Positions 51,811-60,319 of a DNA stretch of 62,109 nt are shown piece after piece. This stretch comes from Pseudomonas sp. UBA4194. Its GTDB lineage: Bacteria > Pseudomonadota > Gammaproteobacteria > Pseudomonadales > Pseudomonadaceae. The position numbers were made by a program, and so were the translations under genes. The stretch is taken from positions 58,220-120,328 of the forward strand of contig NZ_DFUE01000076.1 of assembly GCF_002379585.1 (NCBI RefSeq), given 5' to 3'. Each line of letters starts with the position of its first letter. Position 1 is the stretch's first letter. The notes beneath the pieces were generated by a model. The model searched no databases and had not been told where the DNA came from. It worked only from the letters and a program-made list of their open reading frames with translations.

Positions 51811-53169
51811 GTGGCTGGCCAAATGTCTAAATTTCGACGACCTGAACAACTCGACCTACTGCCCTATATTGCGAAATGGCTTGCGCTTGCTGGTCTTGTA
51901 GCTCTTTTGGCAGGCTCTGCCTCTGCGTTATTCCTCCTTTCTTTGGATCATGCCACCCAATGGCGAGAAGCCCATCCCTGGGTGCTCTGGCTCCTGCCAG
52001 TTGCTGGCTTCGCCGTCGGACTTGCGTATCACTTGATAGGCAAACCCGTTGATGCCGGAAACAACCTGATCATCGATGAGATCCATGATCCTAAGAAGAT
52101 CGTGCCTTTGCGCATGGTGCCGATGGTGCTAATCGGAACCGTGGTTTCCCACCTCTTCGGTGCATCTGTGGGACGTGAGGGAACGGCGGTGCAGATGGGC
52201 GGCGCTCTTGCCGATCAACTGACGCATGTCTTTCGGCTACGCCGCGAAGATCGCCGGGTGATTCTCATGGCCGGTGTCAGTGCTGGCTTTGCGTCCGTCT
52301 TCGGCACCCCTCTTGCCGGGGCTTTGTTCGGACTTGAAGTGTTGGCCATCGGACGTATGCGTTACGACGCGCTTTTCCCTTGCGTGGTTGCGGCAATCGT
52401 TGCTGACCAAGTGGGGCAAGCCTGGGGAGTGGTTCATACGCATTACGTCATTGGCGAAGTGGTTCCCGTGCAGCTCTGGAGCGTCATGGCTGTGGTAGCT
52501 GCAGGAATTATCTTCGGCCTCACTGGCCTTCTATTCGCGACGGCCACCCATAAGCTCGGAGCTTTCGTTAAACGACTTATCTCCTATTCGCCACTACGCC
52601 CCTTCGCCGGAGGCCTGCTGATCGCAGTCGCCGTGTGGGCGCTCAGTGGTAACCATTACATCGACGTCGATAAATACATCGGACTGGGCATTCCGAGCAT
52701 CGTCCAATCCTTTCACATGCCAATGGATCCTTGGGACTGGCTTGGAAAGATGTTGTTCACCGTTGTCTCCCTGGGGACTGGATTCAAGGGCGGCGAAGTC
52801 ACTCCGCTGTTTTACATTGGAGCGGCCTTGGGGAACGCGCTAGCGCCCCTCTTACATCTCCCCTTCGGCATGCTGGCTGGTATCGGTTTTGTGGCCGTCT
52901 TCGCTGGCGCAGCTAATACGCCACTGGCAACCATTGTCATGGCCATGGAGCTCTTCGGCCCTGAAATTGCTCCGCTTGCAGCCATTGCCTGTATCGCAAG
53001 TTACCTCGTATCCGGGCATACCGGGATCTATCACGCCCAGCGCGTGGGTCACAGCAAACACCACCGTCCTCTGCCGGAGGAAATCCGGCTCTCCGATATC
53101 AAGCAATTTCATGCTCAAAGTGAATCTGCCAGCGAGCGGAAAGTGGCTCCTATAGGGGAAGAGAAATGA
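51811..53169 (+). CDS. eriC: ClC-F type fluoride/proton antiporter (EriC-F)
   Basis: A 452-residue ClC-fold membrane transporter with about ten hydrophobic segments. GREGTAVQMGGALADQ is the conserved family motif. The anion-selectivity loop reads VDAGNNLIIDEIHDPKK instead of the chloride-type GSGIP, as in the fluoride-selective ClC-F branch. The riboswitch upstream confirms a fluoride role. GTG 51811 is the longest start; ATG 51823 (MSKFRRPEQ) is equally possible, as neither has a strong ribosome-binding site. It is coupled by ATGA to the next frame and appears to be the only intact fluoride-export gene here. Confidence 0.88.
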   Translation: MAGQMSKFRRPEQLDLLPYIAKWLALAGLVALLAGSASALFLLSLDHATQWREAHPWVLWLLPVAGFAVGLAYHLIGKPVDAGNNLIIDEIHDPKKIVPLRMVPMVLIGTVVSHLFGASVGREGTAVQMGGALADQLTHVFRLRREDRRVILMAGVSAGFASVFGTPLAGALFGLEVLAIGRMRYDALFPCVVAAIVADQVGQAWGVVHTHYVIGEVVPVQLWSVMAVVAAGIIFGLTGLLFATATHKLGAFVKRLISYSPLRPFAGGLLIAVAVWALSGNHYIDVDKYIGLGIPSIVQSFHMPMDPWDWLGKMLFTVVSLGTGFKGGEVTPLFYIGAALGNALAPLLHLPFGMLAGIGFVAVFAGAANTPLATIVMAMELFGPEIAPLAAIACIASYLVSGHTGIYHAQRVGHSKHHRPLPEEIRLSDIKQFHAQSESASERKVAPIGEEK

Positions 53170-53390
53170 CCGGACATCGCCAAGATCGCCTGACAGTTTT
53201 GCAGCTCTATGTCCCTGGTGCTAGCCGGGCTCGAGTTACAAATTTCTGGCACCACCTGAGTGTGCCCGCGCTTGCCCAACACCTTCTTAAAGTCGCCCAA
53301 AAAGATAAGATTGAGCAGATGATGCTCAAGCCGATTCTGCAGGCTATTTACCGGGCCAAGCATTTCCCATCATTACCCAGAGCTCGGTGA
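53166..53390 (+). pseudogene. Small gene coupled to eriC, probably frameshifted (DUF190-like?)
   Basis: ATG 53166 overlaps the eriC stop. The frame encodes 74 residues (LTVLQLYVPGASRARVTNFW, ALAQHLLKVAQKDKIEQMML) and stops at 53390. Other frames just beyond continue with protein-like text (HYPELGDMRHHDETL, then HADELRRVRAPAL up to about 53472), suggesting a longer ancestral protein disrupted by frameshifts. The similarity to DUF190-type partners of fluoride exporters is from memory and weak. Confidence 0.4.
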
Positions 53391-53469
53391 TATGCGTCAT
53401 CACGATGAAACGCTGCGCACCGTTGTGCAACCACGCTGACGAGTTGCGCAGGGTGCGAGCTCCCGCGCT

Positions 53470-53625
53470 ATGACTCGCTCAGATTCAGCATTTTTTGAAA
53501 ACTGCAAGGGACTCGAGCAAGGTAAACGGGTGAAGATAGGGCGTTGGCGTCACGCAGATGAGGTGCGGGAAGAGATTCGTGAATCGGTAGCGGCGTACAA
53601 CCTGCAGAGGGAGGCTTCCAAGTAG
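53470..53625 (+). CDS. Small hypothetical protein (51 aa) coupled to the UDG-like gene
   Basis: ATG 53470 to TAG 53625; the stop shares one base with the GTG start of the next gene (TAGTG). The product is charged and helical (KGLEQGKRVKIGRWRHADEV, REEIRESVAAYNLQREASK). It could be the surviving 3' end of a longer gene or a genuine small partner. No family recognised. Confidence 0.4.
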   Translation: MTRSDSAFFENCKGLEQGKRVKIGRWRHADEVREEIRESVAAYNLQREASK

Positions 53626-54227
53626 TGTTACTCAATCAGAAGAGCGCAGATCAGGAAATTTCTCTGAAGGAAAGAGAAGACTTTTTGCTGCTGCCGAAAA
53701 TTGCTGAATTGACGCGCTGGGTAACGGCCCAGTCAACGGGCGAAAGAACATTACCGTATTTCGATCCGCTGGATGGTGGCGTCTTCGCAAGGGTATTGAT
53801 TTTGTTGGAATCGCCCGCTCGAACGATCAGTCTTCCACGGTACGTGTCAAGAGACAATGCGGGGCCTGCACAACGCAACCTCAAAGGTTTCATTGAGCAG
53901 GTTGGACTGGCACGTCACGAAACCGTCCTTTGGAATTTGTACCCTTGGCTACCAGATCTCGAAAAGCCCAAGGGTGCGCTCCGCAGAGCGCAAATCGACG
54001 AAGGTATCGAGATGCTGATCACGCTACTGACGCTTTTCCCTGATCTCGTCACTATCGTATTTGCCGGACGTGTTGCCCAGAAAGCCATACCGCGTGTTCG
54101 GCTCGCCTTCCCTGATTTTTCATTGCTGAAAATGCCACACCCCAGTCCCCTTTCTGTTTGCACTCACCCGAATGTTAGGCAGCGCATTTTGTCCACATTG
54201 CGTCACGCCAAACAGTCGATCGAGTAG
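53625..54227 (+). CDS. Uracil-DNA glycosylase-superfamily protein
   Basis: A 200-residue protein starting at GTG 53625. The core reads VFARVLILLESPARTISLPR, then RNLKGFIEQVGLARHETVLW-NLYPW, and near the end KMPHPSPLSVCTHPN, matching the first motif, the Asn-Leu-Tyr-Pro-Trp strand and the His-Pro-Ser-Pro loop of the UDG fold. The activating-water residue normally found in motif 1 is not obvious, so catalysis is uncertain. Such proteins occur as cargo in mobile elements. It is convergent with the TDT transporter, 8 bases away. Confidence 0.65.
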   Translation: MLLNQKSADQEISLKEREDFLLLPKIAELTRWVTAQSTGERTLPYFDPLDGGVFARVLILLESPARTISLPRYVSRDNAGPAQRNLKGFIEQVGLARHETVLWNLYPWLPDLEKPKGALRRAQIDEGIEMLITLLTLFPDLVTIVFAGRVAQKAIPRVRLAFPDFSLLKMPHPSPLSVCTHPNVRQRILSTLRHAKQSIE

Positions 54228-54235
54228 CCAAAGGT

Positions 54236-55405
54236 TCAGGTTTTGCCCGCCTTGTTCAGTGAGGCAATACACGGCGAGACGAACAAGTTGCCGCGATAGG
54301 CACCCGCCAGGGTTTTGGCCGCGACGATCATCCACATGACGGTGAGCATCAACACCAGTGCCACGCCAAAGAAGCTAAAGAACGTGAGGTGCAGCATAGC
54401 GCCCAATTTGAGGGTTGTTACGGCGTACACTCCCAGCGGAAAGGTGAAGCCCCACCAGCCGAGGTTGAAAGGGATGCCCTCCCTAAAGTAGCGCCCGGTA
54501 ATTAGCAGCGCCAATACCATCCACCACAATCCCAGCCCCCAGAACAGCACACCACCGATCAAGCCGATGCCCTCGGCTACGACGCCGATGCTTGCCATTC
54601 CATGAGCAGCAAAGATCGCTGGAGCATCGTTGCCCAGCACCAACATCCCCAAAGCTCCGGTACCGATCGGCCCTAAAGACAGCCAGCTCGATGCTGCCAT
54701 GCTTTCATGAGGTAGTTTGTGCAGCGCCATGCGCAGTAACAGGATCACCAGGATGCTCAAGGCGACGGGCACCGAGTAGGCCCACAGCACGTAGCTGGTG
54801 ATGAGCATGGTGAACTGTGCGCTAGCGTCAGCGAGGTGCGGAGCCAATAGACCGCCACTCGCGGCAGCCACCTCAGCCGCAACTACTGGCAGCAACCATA
54901 CCGCTGTCATCTGATCGATGCTGTGCTGCTGGCGGGTAAACATCATGTACGGGATCAGCACCCCACAGGCCAATGCCATGGCGACATCAATCCACCACAA
55001 CACTTCCGCTAAAGCGACTACCCCATCCCCCCAGCGTGGCAAACCATAAAGGAGAAAACCGTTGATGATGGTCGCCAATCCCATGGGGATGGTTCCAAAA
55101 AACATCGATACAGTGGAGTGGCCGAAGATCTGTTTGGCCTCATCGAAGAACAACACCCAACGGCTCGCGTACATCAGCGTGAACAGGCAAAACAGCACGA
55201 TATTAAAAAACCACAAAGCTTCCCCTAACGCTTTGGGCCACTGCGCAGCAAAAGGCAGTTGGCCCAGAGCCAGAGCCAGAATCCCGGTGCCCATCGTGGC
55301 GGCGAACCAGTTGGGTGTGAACTGCCGGATCGCTTCTCGTGGATTGGACAAGGCCGCCAAGGGATGGCTGCCGCCCATGATAGCTGCGAGTCGTGTATCA
55401 CTCAT
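54236..55405 (-). CDS. TDT/SLAC1-family transporter (TehA-like)
   Basis: A 389-residue membrane protein with about ten hydrophobic segments. The N-terminal REAIRQFTPNWFAATMGTGI is the typical TDT start, and WWGFTFPLGVYAVTTLKLGA is the conserved late helix. The family includes TehA (tellurite), Mae1 (malate), Ssu1 (sulphite) and SLAC1 anion channels; the substrate here is unknown. It is divergent from a LysR regulator 117 bases away, which probably controls it. Confidence 0.82.
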   Translation of the reverse strand: MSDTRLAAIMGGSHPLAALSNPREAIRQFTPNWFAATMGTGILALALGQLPFAAQWPKALGEALWFFNIVLFCLFTLMYASRWVLFFDEAKQIFGHSTVSMFFGTIPMGLATIINGFLLYGLPRWGDGVVALAEVLWWIDVAMALACGVLIPYMMFTRQQHSIDQMTAVWLLPVVAAEVAAASGGLLAPHLADASAQFTMLITSYVLWAYSVPVALSILVILLLRMALHKLPHESMAASSWLSLGPIGTGALGMLVLGNDAPAIFAAHGMASIGVVAEGIGLIGGVLFWGLGLWWMVLALLITGRYFREGIPFNLGWWGFTFPLGVYAVTTLKLGAMLHLTFFSFFGVALVLMLTVMWMIVAAKTLAGAYRGNLFVSPCIASLNKAGKT

Positions 55406-55522
55406 TTTCGCGCTCCCGCTTCAGTTTGCCGTCAATATGACATGGCTGAAGTATAGGTTGGTGGGCATAGCGGTAAAAACGGATAGTATAGGTTTACATT
55501 ACCTATTAAGAAGGTAGATCCC
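55406..55522. promoter_or_regulatory. TDT / LysR divergent promoter region
   Basis: A 117-base A/T-rich divergent region with direct and inverted TATAGGTT-type repeats (AGTATAGGTTGG and AGTATAGGTTTAC, 55451-55498), plausible LysR-type binding sites. Confidence 0.45.
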
Positions 55523-56419
55523 TTGAAGCTTAGCCTGCGTCAGCTACAAATTTTCTGCGCCGTCGCGCAACACGGTAGCACCACCAGCGCAGCCATTTCG
55601 GTGTCACTGTCCCAATCTGCAACCAGCGCCGCACTCAACGAGTTGGAAAACGCCTTGGATACCAGGCTGTTCGACCGTGTCGGCAAGCGTTTAGTGCTGA
55701 ACGATAACGGCCATGCCTTACTGCCTCAAGCCAGAAGGATACTTGAGAATGCACAACAGATAGAGGCCAGTTTCTTACCAGGCCATGCCGGTCTGAAAAC
55801 ACGCTTGCGGGTAGGATGCAGTACCACGATAGGCAATTATGTTCTGCCATTGATTCTCGGTGAGCTGCGTCAATCAACACCACATTTGAGGGTCGATGTC
55901 GACATGGCCAACAGCATGGCTATCGCAAGAAGAGTCGCTGATTTCGAGATTGATATGGGCCTGATCGAGGGGCCTTGCCACCTGCCCGAACTCAGTGCCG
56001 AGCCTTGGCTTGTTGATGAGTTGCTTATTGTCGCAGGCCAACGGCATCCCTTGGCACTAAAGCAGCAGGTCACACTTGATGATCTTCGTACCGCCGAATG
56101 GCTACTGCGCGAGCCAGGTTCTGGTACCCGCGAAGAAGTCGAACAATTGCTGCTGCGTCATCTGCACGATCTCGCCGAAACGCGCCAGATTGGCAGTTCA
56201 GAGGCTATCAAGCATACCCTCGCACAAGGCATCGGCATGAGTTGCCTGTCCCGCTGGGTCGTTCGGGATCTACTGGCCTCTGAAGTCCTGGTTGAACTGC
56301 CGCACGCCTTGCCTGCACTGACTCGACGTTTTTTTCTGATCCGCCACCGGGACAAATTCATATCGCCTGGGCTTGAGCGATTCTGGGAGAGCTGCAGTCA
56401 GTTCTTGAGCCAGAAATAG
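55523..56419 (+). CDS. LysR-family transcriptional regulator
   Basis: A 298-residue regulator. The N-terminal HTH is LRQLQIFCAVAQHGSTTSAA with SLSQSATSAALNELE, and the effector-binding domain begins LRVGCSTTIGNYVLPLILGE. It resembles the CysB-like/YeiE branch. Divergent from the TDT transporter. The inducer is unknown; the SLAC1/Ssu1 link would suit an inorganic anion such as sulphite, which is inference. Confidence 0.88.
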   Translation: MKLSLRQLQIFCAVAQHGSTTSAAISVSLSQSATSAALNELENALDTRLFDRVGKRLVLNDNGHALLPQARRILENAQQIEASFLPGHAGLKTRLRVGCSTTIGNYVLPLILGELRQSTPHLRVDVDMANSMAIARRVADFEIDMGLIEGPCHLPELSAEPWLVDELLIVAGQRHPLALKQQVTLDDLRTAEWLLREPGSGTREEVEQLLLRHLHDLAETRQIGSSEAIKHTLAQGIGMSCLSRWVVRDLLASEVLVELPHALPALTRRFFLIRHRDKFISPGLERFWESCSQFLSQK

Positions 56420-56577
56420 CCAGACCTATTTATAAAACAGGTAAGAGCTACCAAAACAAGTTGTTTCCGGAATTTATCAAATACGCATAAGGTCAACTCA
56501 TAGCCCTGCAGCGATGAACGAGTTGTCTTTGCCAAGGCGCGAGTGGATGCTTGGCTTACCCTTATGAGGAAACCCTG

Positions 56578-57570
56578 ATGAATGTGATAAAGAAAACCAT
56601 CACAGCCCTGACGTTGGGTGTTGCGTTGGCCACAACGATGAGCGCGTTGGCCGCGGACGATCGCTGGACGTTCGAAGGCGATATTCACAACAACTCGCTG
56701 GCTCTCAGCCCTGATGAAACGACGGCGGTGGTCTCTTACAGTCAGCGTCCAGATGTAGTGGTTTATGATTTGAAAACCGGAAAGGTTCGCCAGGTTCTCA
56801 CCGGCTACGTCACGCCGCGAAATATTGTGTTTTCGCCAACTGGCGATGTGTTCTACCTCTCCGACAGCAGTTTGGGGGTCGTGCGCAAGATTGACACCAA
56901 GACTTTGAAAGTGATCGCAGATATTCCGTTGGGCGCAGGTGCTTTTGGTACCACACTCAGCAAGGACGGAAGCCTGCTCTACGTCAACAATGAAGCGGCC
57001 AGCACGCTGTCGGTCATTGACCTTGATCACCAGCGGCCAGTAGCTGTGGTACCTGGCTTCTCCCAACCGCGCCAAGGTATCCGGGTAAGCCCTGACGGCA
57101 AAACCGTCTATGTCACCAACTTTCTTGGGGACAAAATTACCCTGGTCGACAGCAAGACCAATATGATTGAAGGTGAGATCACTGGCTTCAACAAGTTGCG
57201 CGCCATCTCCATATCGGCGGACGGCAATACGCTGTACGCGGCTAACAGCGGCAGTAACAGCATCGCAGTTGTCGACACTCAAAAACGCGCCATTACAACC
57301 ACCGTCATGGTGGGCAAAGACCCCTACGGCGCAGCACTTACTCCAGACGGGCTGCACGTCTACTCGGGTAACCTCGGTGACAACAGCCTTTCAGTGATCG
57401 ACACCAAAACGCTGAAAGTGACCACCACTGTGACCGGTTTGAAGGCACCCCGCCAGGCCATTGTCTTCACCAAAGACAAGTCGAAGGCGTATGTCCTCAA
57501 TGAGGACTTGAGTATCTCCACAGTCGATCTCGCCAGCAACAAGGTGGTGTCGACGCTAAAGCCCGACTGA
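56578..57570 (+). CDS. Exported YncE-like beta-propeller protein
   Basis: A 330-residue periplasmic protein from ATG 56578 (AGGA site; signal peptide to about residue 25, MSALAADD). It has seven or so repeats of the YVTN/NHL-like blade, for example LSPDETTAVVSYSQRPDVVV, VSPDGKTVYVTNFLGDKITL and TPDGLHVYSGNLGDNSLSVI. Such proteins bind ligands or metals or DNA; the role here is unknown. It is followed at 322 bases by a small secreted protein gene. Confidence 0.8.
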   Translation: MNVIKKTITALTLGVALATTMSALAADDRWTFEGDIHNNSLALSPDETTAVVSYSQRPDVVVYDLKTGKVRQVLTGYVTPRNIVFSPTGDVFYLSDSSLGVVRKIDTKTLKVIADIPLGAGAFGTTLSKDGSLLYVNNEAASTLSVIDLDHQRPVAVVPGFSQPRQGIRVSPDGKTVYVTNFLGDKITLVDSKTNMIEGEITGFNKLRAISISADGNTLYAANSGSNSIAVVDTQKRAITTTVMVGKDPYGAALTPDGLHVYSGNLGDNSLSVIDTKTLKVTTTVTGLKAPRQAIVFTKDKSKAYVLNEDLSISTVDLASNKVVSTLKPD

Positions 57571-57892
57571 TTGAACAGCGCAGGCCTTCATGGGGGCCTG
57601 CTGATACTCCACGACCAAGTGAATAATAATGAGTGAACGTGATGAGTTCTGGATGATGAATCGCCGTCGCTCATCGAGATGAGCTAGTGATGCTTGACCG
57701 TGAGCGTCGCTTTGCTAAATTGAGTAAAGCACAGGGTCGGGGGAGCTCAGGATTCCAGCAAAAAATGATACCGGGACGTTTTTTCTACAGAGTCGAATAA
57801 AACTGTTTGTGGCTCGTCTACTGTCTGATGGCTTGCTGTTTCCAATAGCAGGTGAGCCTTCTAAAAATTAAAAAACACCAAAGGAAATACGT
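57571..57892. other. Non-coding gap with decayed fragments
   Basis: 322 bases with no convincing gene. A very short frame (MSERDEFWMMNRRRSSR) begins near 57629 and stops after 17 codons. A GGCCTTCATGGGGGCC imperfect hairpin follows the upstream stop and may terminate transcription (about 57582-57600). Confidence 0.35.
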
Positions 57893-58273
57893 ATGTTCAA
57901 AAAGATGATTCTCTCCGTCGCTGTTGCCGCCTGCTGCATGTCGGGTTTGGCGTTCGCCGATGCGCCAGTCAAGGTTGCTGAAACGGATAAGGGAAAAGTA
58001 CTCGTAGATGCGAAAGGAATGACTCTTTATACCTTCGGTAAGGACACCTCGGGCAAGTCGGTCTGCAATGGGCCATGCGCTGCAAACTGGCCACCTTTGC
58101 CGGTATCCGCAGATGCGAAAGCGGGTCATGATTACTCTGTCGTCACTCGAGACGATGGCACAAAACAATGGGCATACAAAGGCATGCCACTTTACAGCTG
58201 GGTCAAAGATACCAAGCCAGGGGATACAACCGGTGACGGCGTCAACCAAGTCTGGCACGTTGCCAAGCCGTAA
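57893..58273 (+). CDS. Secreted COG4315 protein (Yx(FWY)xxD repeat)
   Basis: A 126-residue exported protein with a signal peptide ending in LAFADAP. Two copies of the family signature are seen: MTLYTFGKDTSGKSVCNGPC and MPLYSWVKDTKPGDTTGDGV. Two cysteines (CNGPC) may form a disulphide. Proteins of this family are often induced by oxidants such as hypochlorite. No lipobox is evident. The upstream frames are A/T-richer than the backbone. Confidence 0.82.
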   Translation: MFKKMILSVAVAACCMSGLAFADAPVKVAETDKGKVLVDAKGMTLYTFGKDTSGKSVCNGPCAANWPPLPVSADAKAGHDYSVVTRDDGTKQWAYKGMPLYSWVKDTKPGDTTGDGVNQVWHVAKP

Positions 58274-58487
58274 CGTCAAATAATTAATAGGCTGGCTTGC
58301 GCCAATGGCTTTGTCAGTGGCGCAAGCCAGAAGAGTACGCACTTGACATTTTCGCCAAGTTCTACTCGAAAAAATCGAACGTAGGGCAAGCGTGGACACC
58401 CTTGCTGCGCTGATCGCTATAGTGGCCGAAGCGGATCATCTGGGTAGAAAAACTGCTGCTATCAAGGCAGCAGCCCTTTTACACTAA

Positions 58488-58802
58488 GTGCTTCTAATGC
58501 TGGCGATGGAGCTTCAGGCGCGCGGTGTTACCGTTGGCCTGATCGATTGGCTAGCGTTGAACGTCTTACCTCGTGTCGTACCTGCCCACTTGCATATCTG
58601 GATAAGCAGCGCTGCCTACATCCACGCGTATGCACATCTGAACACCGTGGTTTACCAGCATCCGGAAAAGGGGGGAAAAGTTTTGTCCTGGAAGTCTCCT
58701 ACCAGACTGATGTGCAAGCTGCTTACCGGAGATATGGGAATTGACGTTTTGCACGCAATGCGTGCCGCAGTTAGAGTTGCGGACGGACATATCGAAGGTT
58801 GA
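58488..58802 (+). CDS. Possible hypothetical protein (104 aa)
   Basis: An isolated frame with a moderately hydrophobic N-terminal half (RGVTVGLIDWLALNVLPRVV). No family recognised, no clear ribosome-binding site, and the surroundings look decayed. It could be a gene fragment. Between 58274 and 58487 a 31-codon frame (ALIAIVAEADHLGRKTAAIK) is also suggestive of a fragment. Confidence 0.25.
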   Translation: MLLMLAMELQARGVTVGLIDWLALNVLPRVVPAHLHIWISSAAYIHAYAHLNTVVYQHPEKGGKVLSWKSPTRLMCKLLTGDMGIDVLHAMRAAVRVADGHIEG

Positions 58803-58887
58803 GGTTCATTTAAGAAGCAGCGACACCGCAAGATCAGCACTCGCCAGCTTGCATGTGATCGACGATTTGGCGTCTAGTTGTTTCCCA

Positions 58888-60192
58888 TGGACTCCCCATC
58901 TGACCCGGCTCCGGTATTGGCGATCCCCCATACGTCGCCAAGTCCGCTTGCGATATGATGCAAAGCACATATCAACACAAGCAGCTTGGGAACAGTTGAA
59001 AGGCCGGGGCCTTATGGCTTTTATTTCACAACACAGGAACGTGTTCTATGCCAGTCGGTGCCCCCCCATTTGCCCCTCAACCACGACTGCCTGTAATTCC
59101 TCTTCCACCCACGTACGGAGGGCAGCAGGCATATCTTCCACCAGGTGCTAGTGAGTGGATGCCGCTGACAGCTGAGGCTTATCAAGTCCTGAAAGGCGTC
59201 GAGCCTGATGATGAAAATGTGATCAGCTCGAACAGGAATAGGCTTAGCGAGATGTTTTCGTCTGCTCTTCAGGTACCTAACTTAGGTTTTTTGCTGGAAG
59301 CGGTACATCTTTAGGTAACCCAGGCGGGCCTAGCATGTGGACGCTATGGCAAGACTCGACGTGTGACCCGCAGACCCATGCGCTGACAGCTGCTGGCCAG
59401 CAGGTTACTGAGCGTGTCCGTTACGCCGAGCGCGATAATCCGAACATTGAGCATTTCTTGTCACAGTGCGATGCCTACCTGGCGTTCAATGACGACCCAG
59501 TCGTTGAAGAGTTTGTCGCACGCGTGAAGGAGCACATCCCACACGCTTGCTCAACGTTCATTACCCTGCCCACTTCAGACATATCGGCATATCGTGAACT
59601 CCTCCAGAAGCTGGCTAGGAGGAGGGTTCGTGACCCGCGCCTGAATGTGTTTACGACGAACTATGACATGTGTTTTGAAACGGCAGCGTCGGAACTGGGT
59701 ATGGTCATTATTGACGGATTTTCTTACACCCGCAGACGCCGGTTTGACGGCAAGCATTTCACGTACGACATCGTACGCAGGGAGGCAGACAGCCACGAGT
59801 TTGCTGAAGGCATTTTTCAACTGCTGAAGCTGCACGGATCAGTCAGCTGGAGCCGAGAGGGTCATGAAGTCTATGAGGACAGCCGACCGACGCCGGAAAA
59901 TGCGTGCCTGATATATCCCGCAAAAGGAAAATACCAGCAAGCGTTTCTTCAACCTCACTTGGAGCTGCTTTCAAGATTTCTGGAGTTTTTGCGTCAACCA
60001 AATAGCTGCCTAGTTGTGTCAGGATTCGGGTTTAACGATGACCATCTTTCCGAACCGATCTACTCAGCTTTGCAATCCAACCCAAGCCTGAAGCTGATTC
60101 TTTGCGACTACAACGGCATCAGCCATGTCCACAACCGTGGGGATAATGGATCGAGCCCCTACTGGGGAAAATTCCGCGATCTTGCTCAGCGC
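58888..60192. repeat. 1.3 kb direct repeat of the SIR2 region
   Basis: This stretch repeats 45306-46612 in the same orientation at high identity, including about 160 bases upstream of the SIR2 start. The two copies are 13.58 kb apart, one near the right end of each element. Confidence 0.85.
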
Positions 60193-60234
60193 GGGTGCTG
60201 GATCTCAACACAGATATCCGATGATACAGCTTGA
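59048..60234 (+). pseudogene. Second SIR2 gene, frameshifted and truncated
   Basis: A copy of the SIR2 gene at 45470. Relative to that gene, one G is missing in the run near 59285 (TTAGG before six T, against CTAGGG), which shifts the frame within the NAD-binding motif; the 5' frame stops at 59314 and the rest is open from 59290 to 60234. After GKFRDLAQRG the C-terminal 28 residues are replaced by unrelated sequence, and HerA is absent. A double lesion makes it very likely inactive. Confidence 0.85.
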
Positions 60235-60319
60235 GAAATTACTCCGGCCACCTGCATGGGTAACGCTATAAACCATTAGAGGCTGTAGTCTCACCTTATC
60301 GCTGACGTAGACTCTGGGG

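Noticed and set aside
58488..58802. Recombinase remnant of element 2
   Set aside because: No tyrosine-recombinase motif could be found in this frame. It is listed only as a doubtful hypothetical gene.
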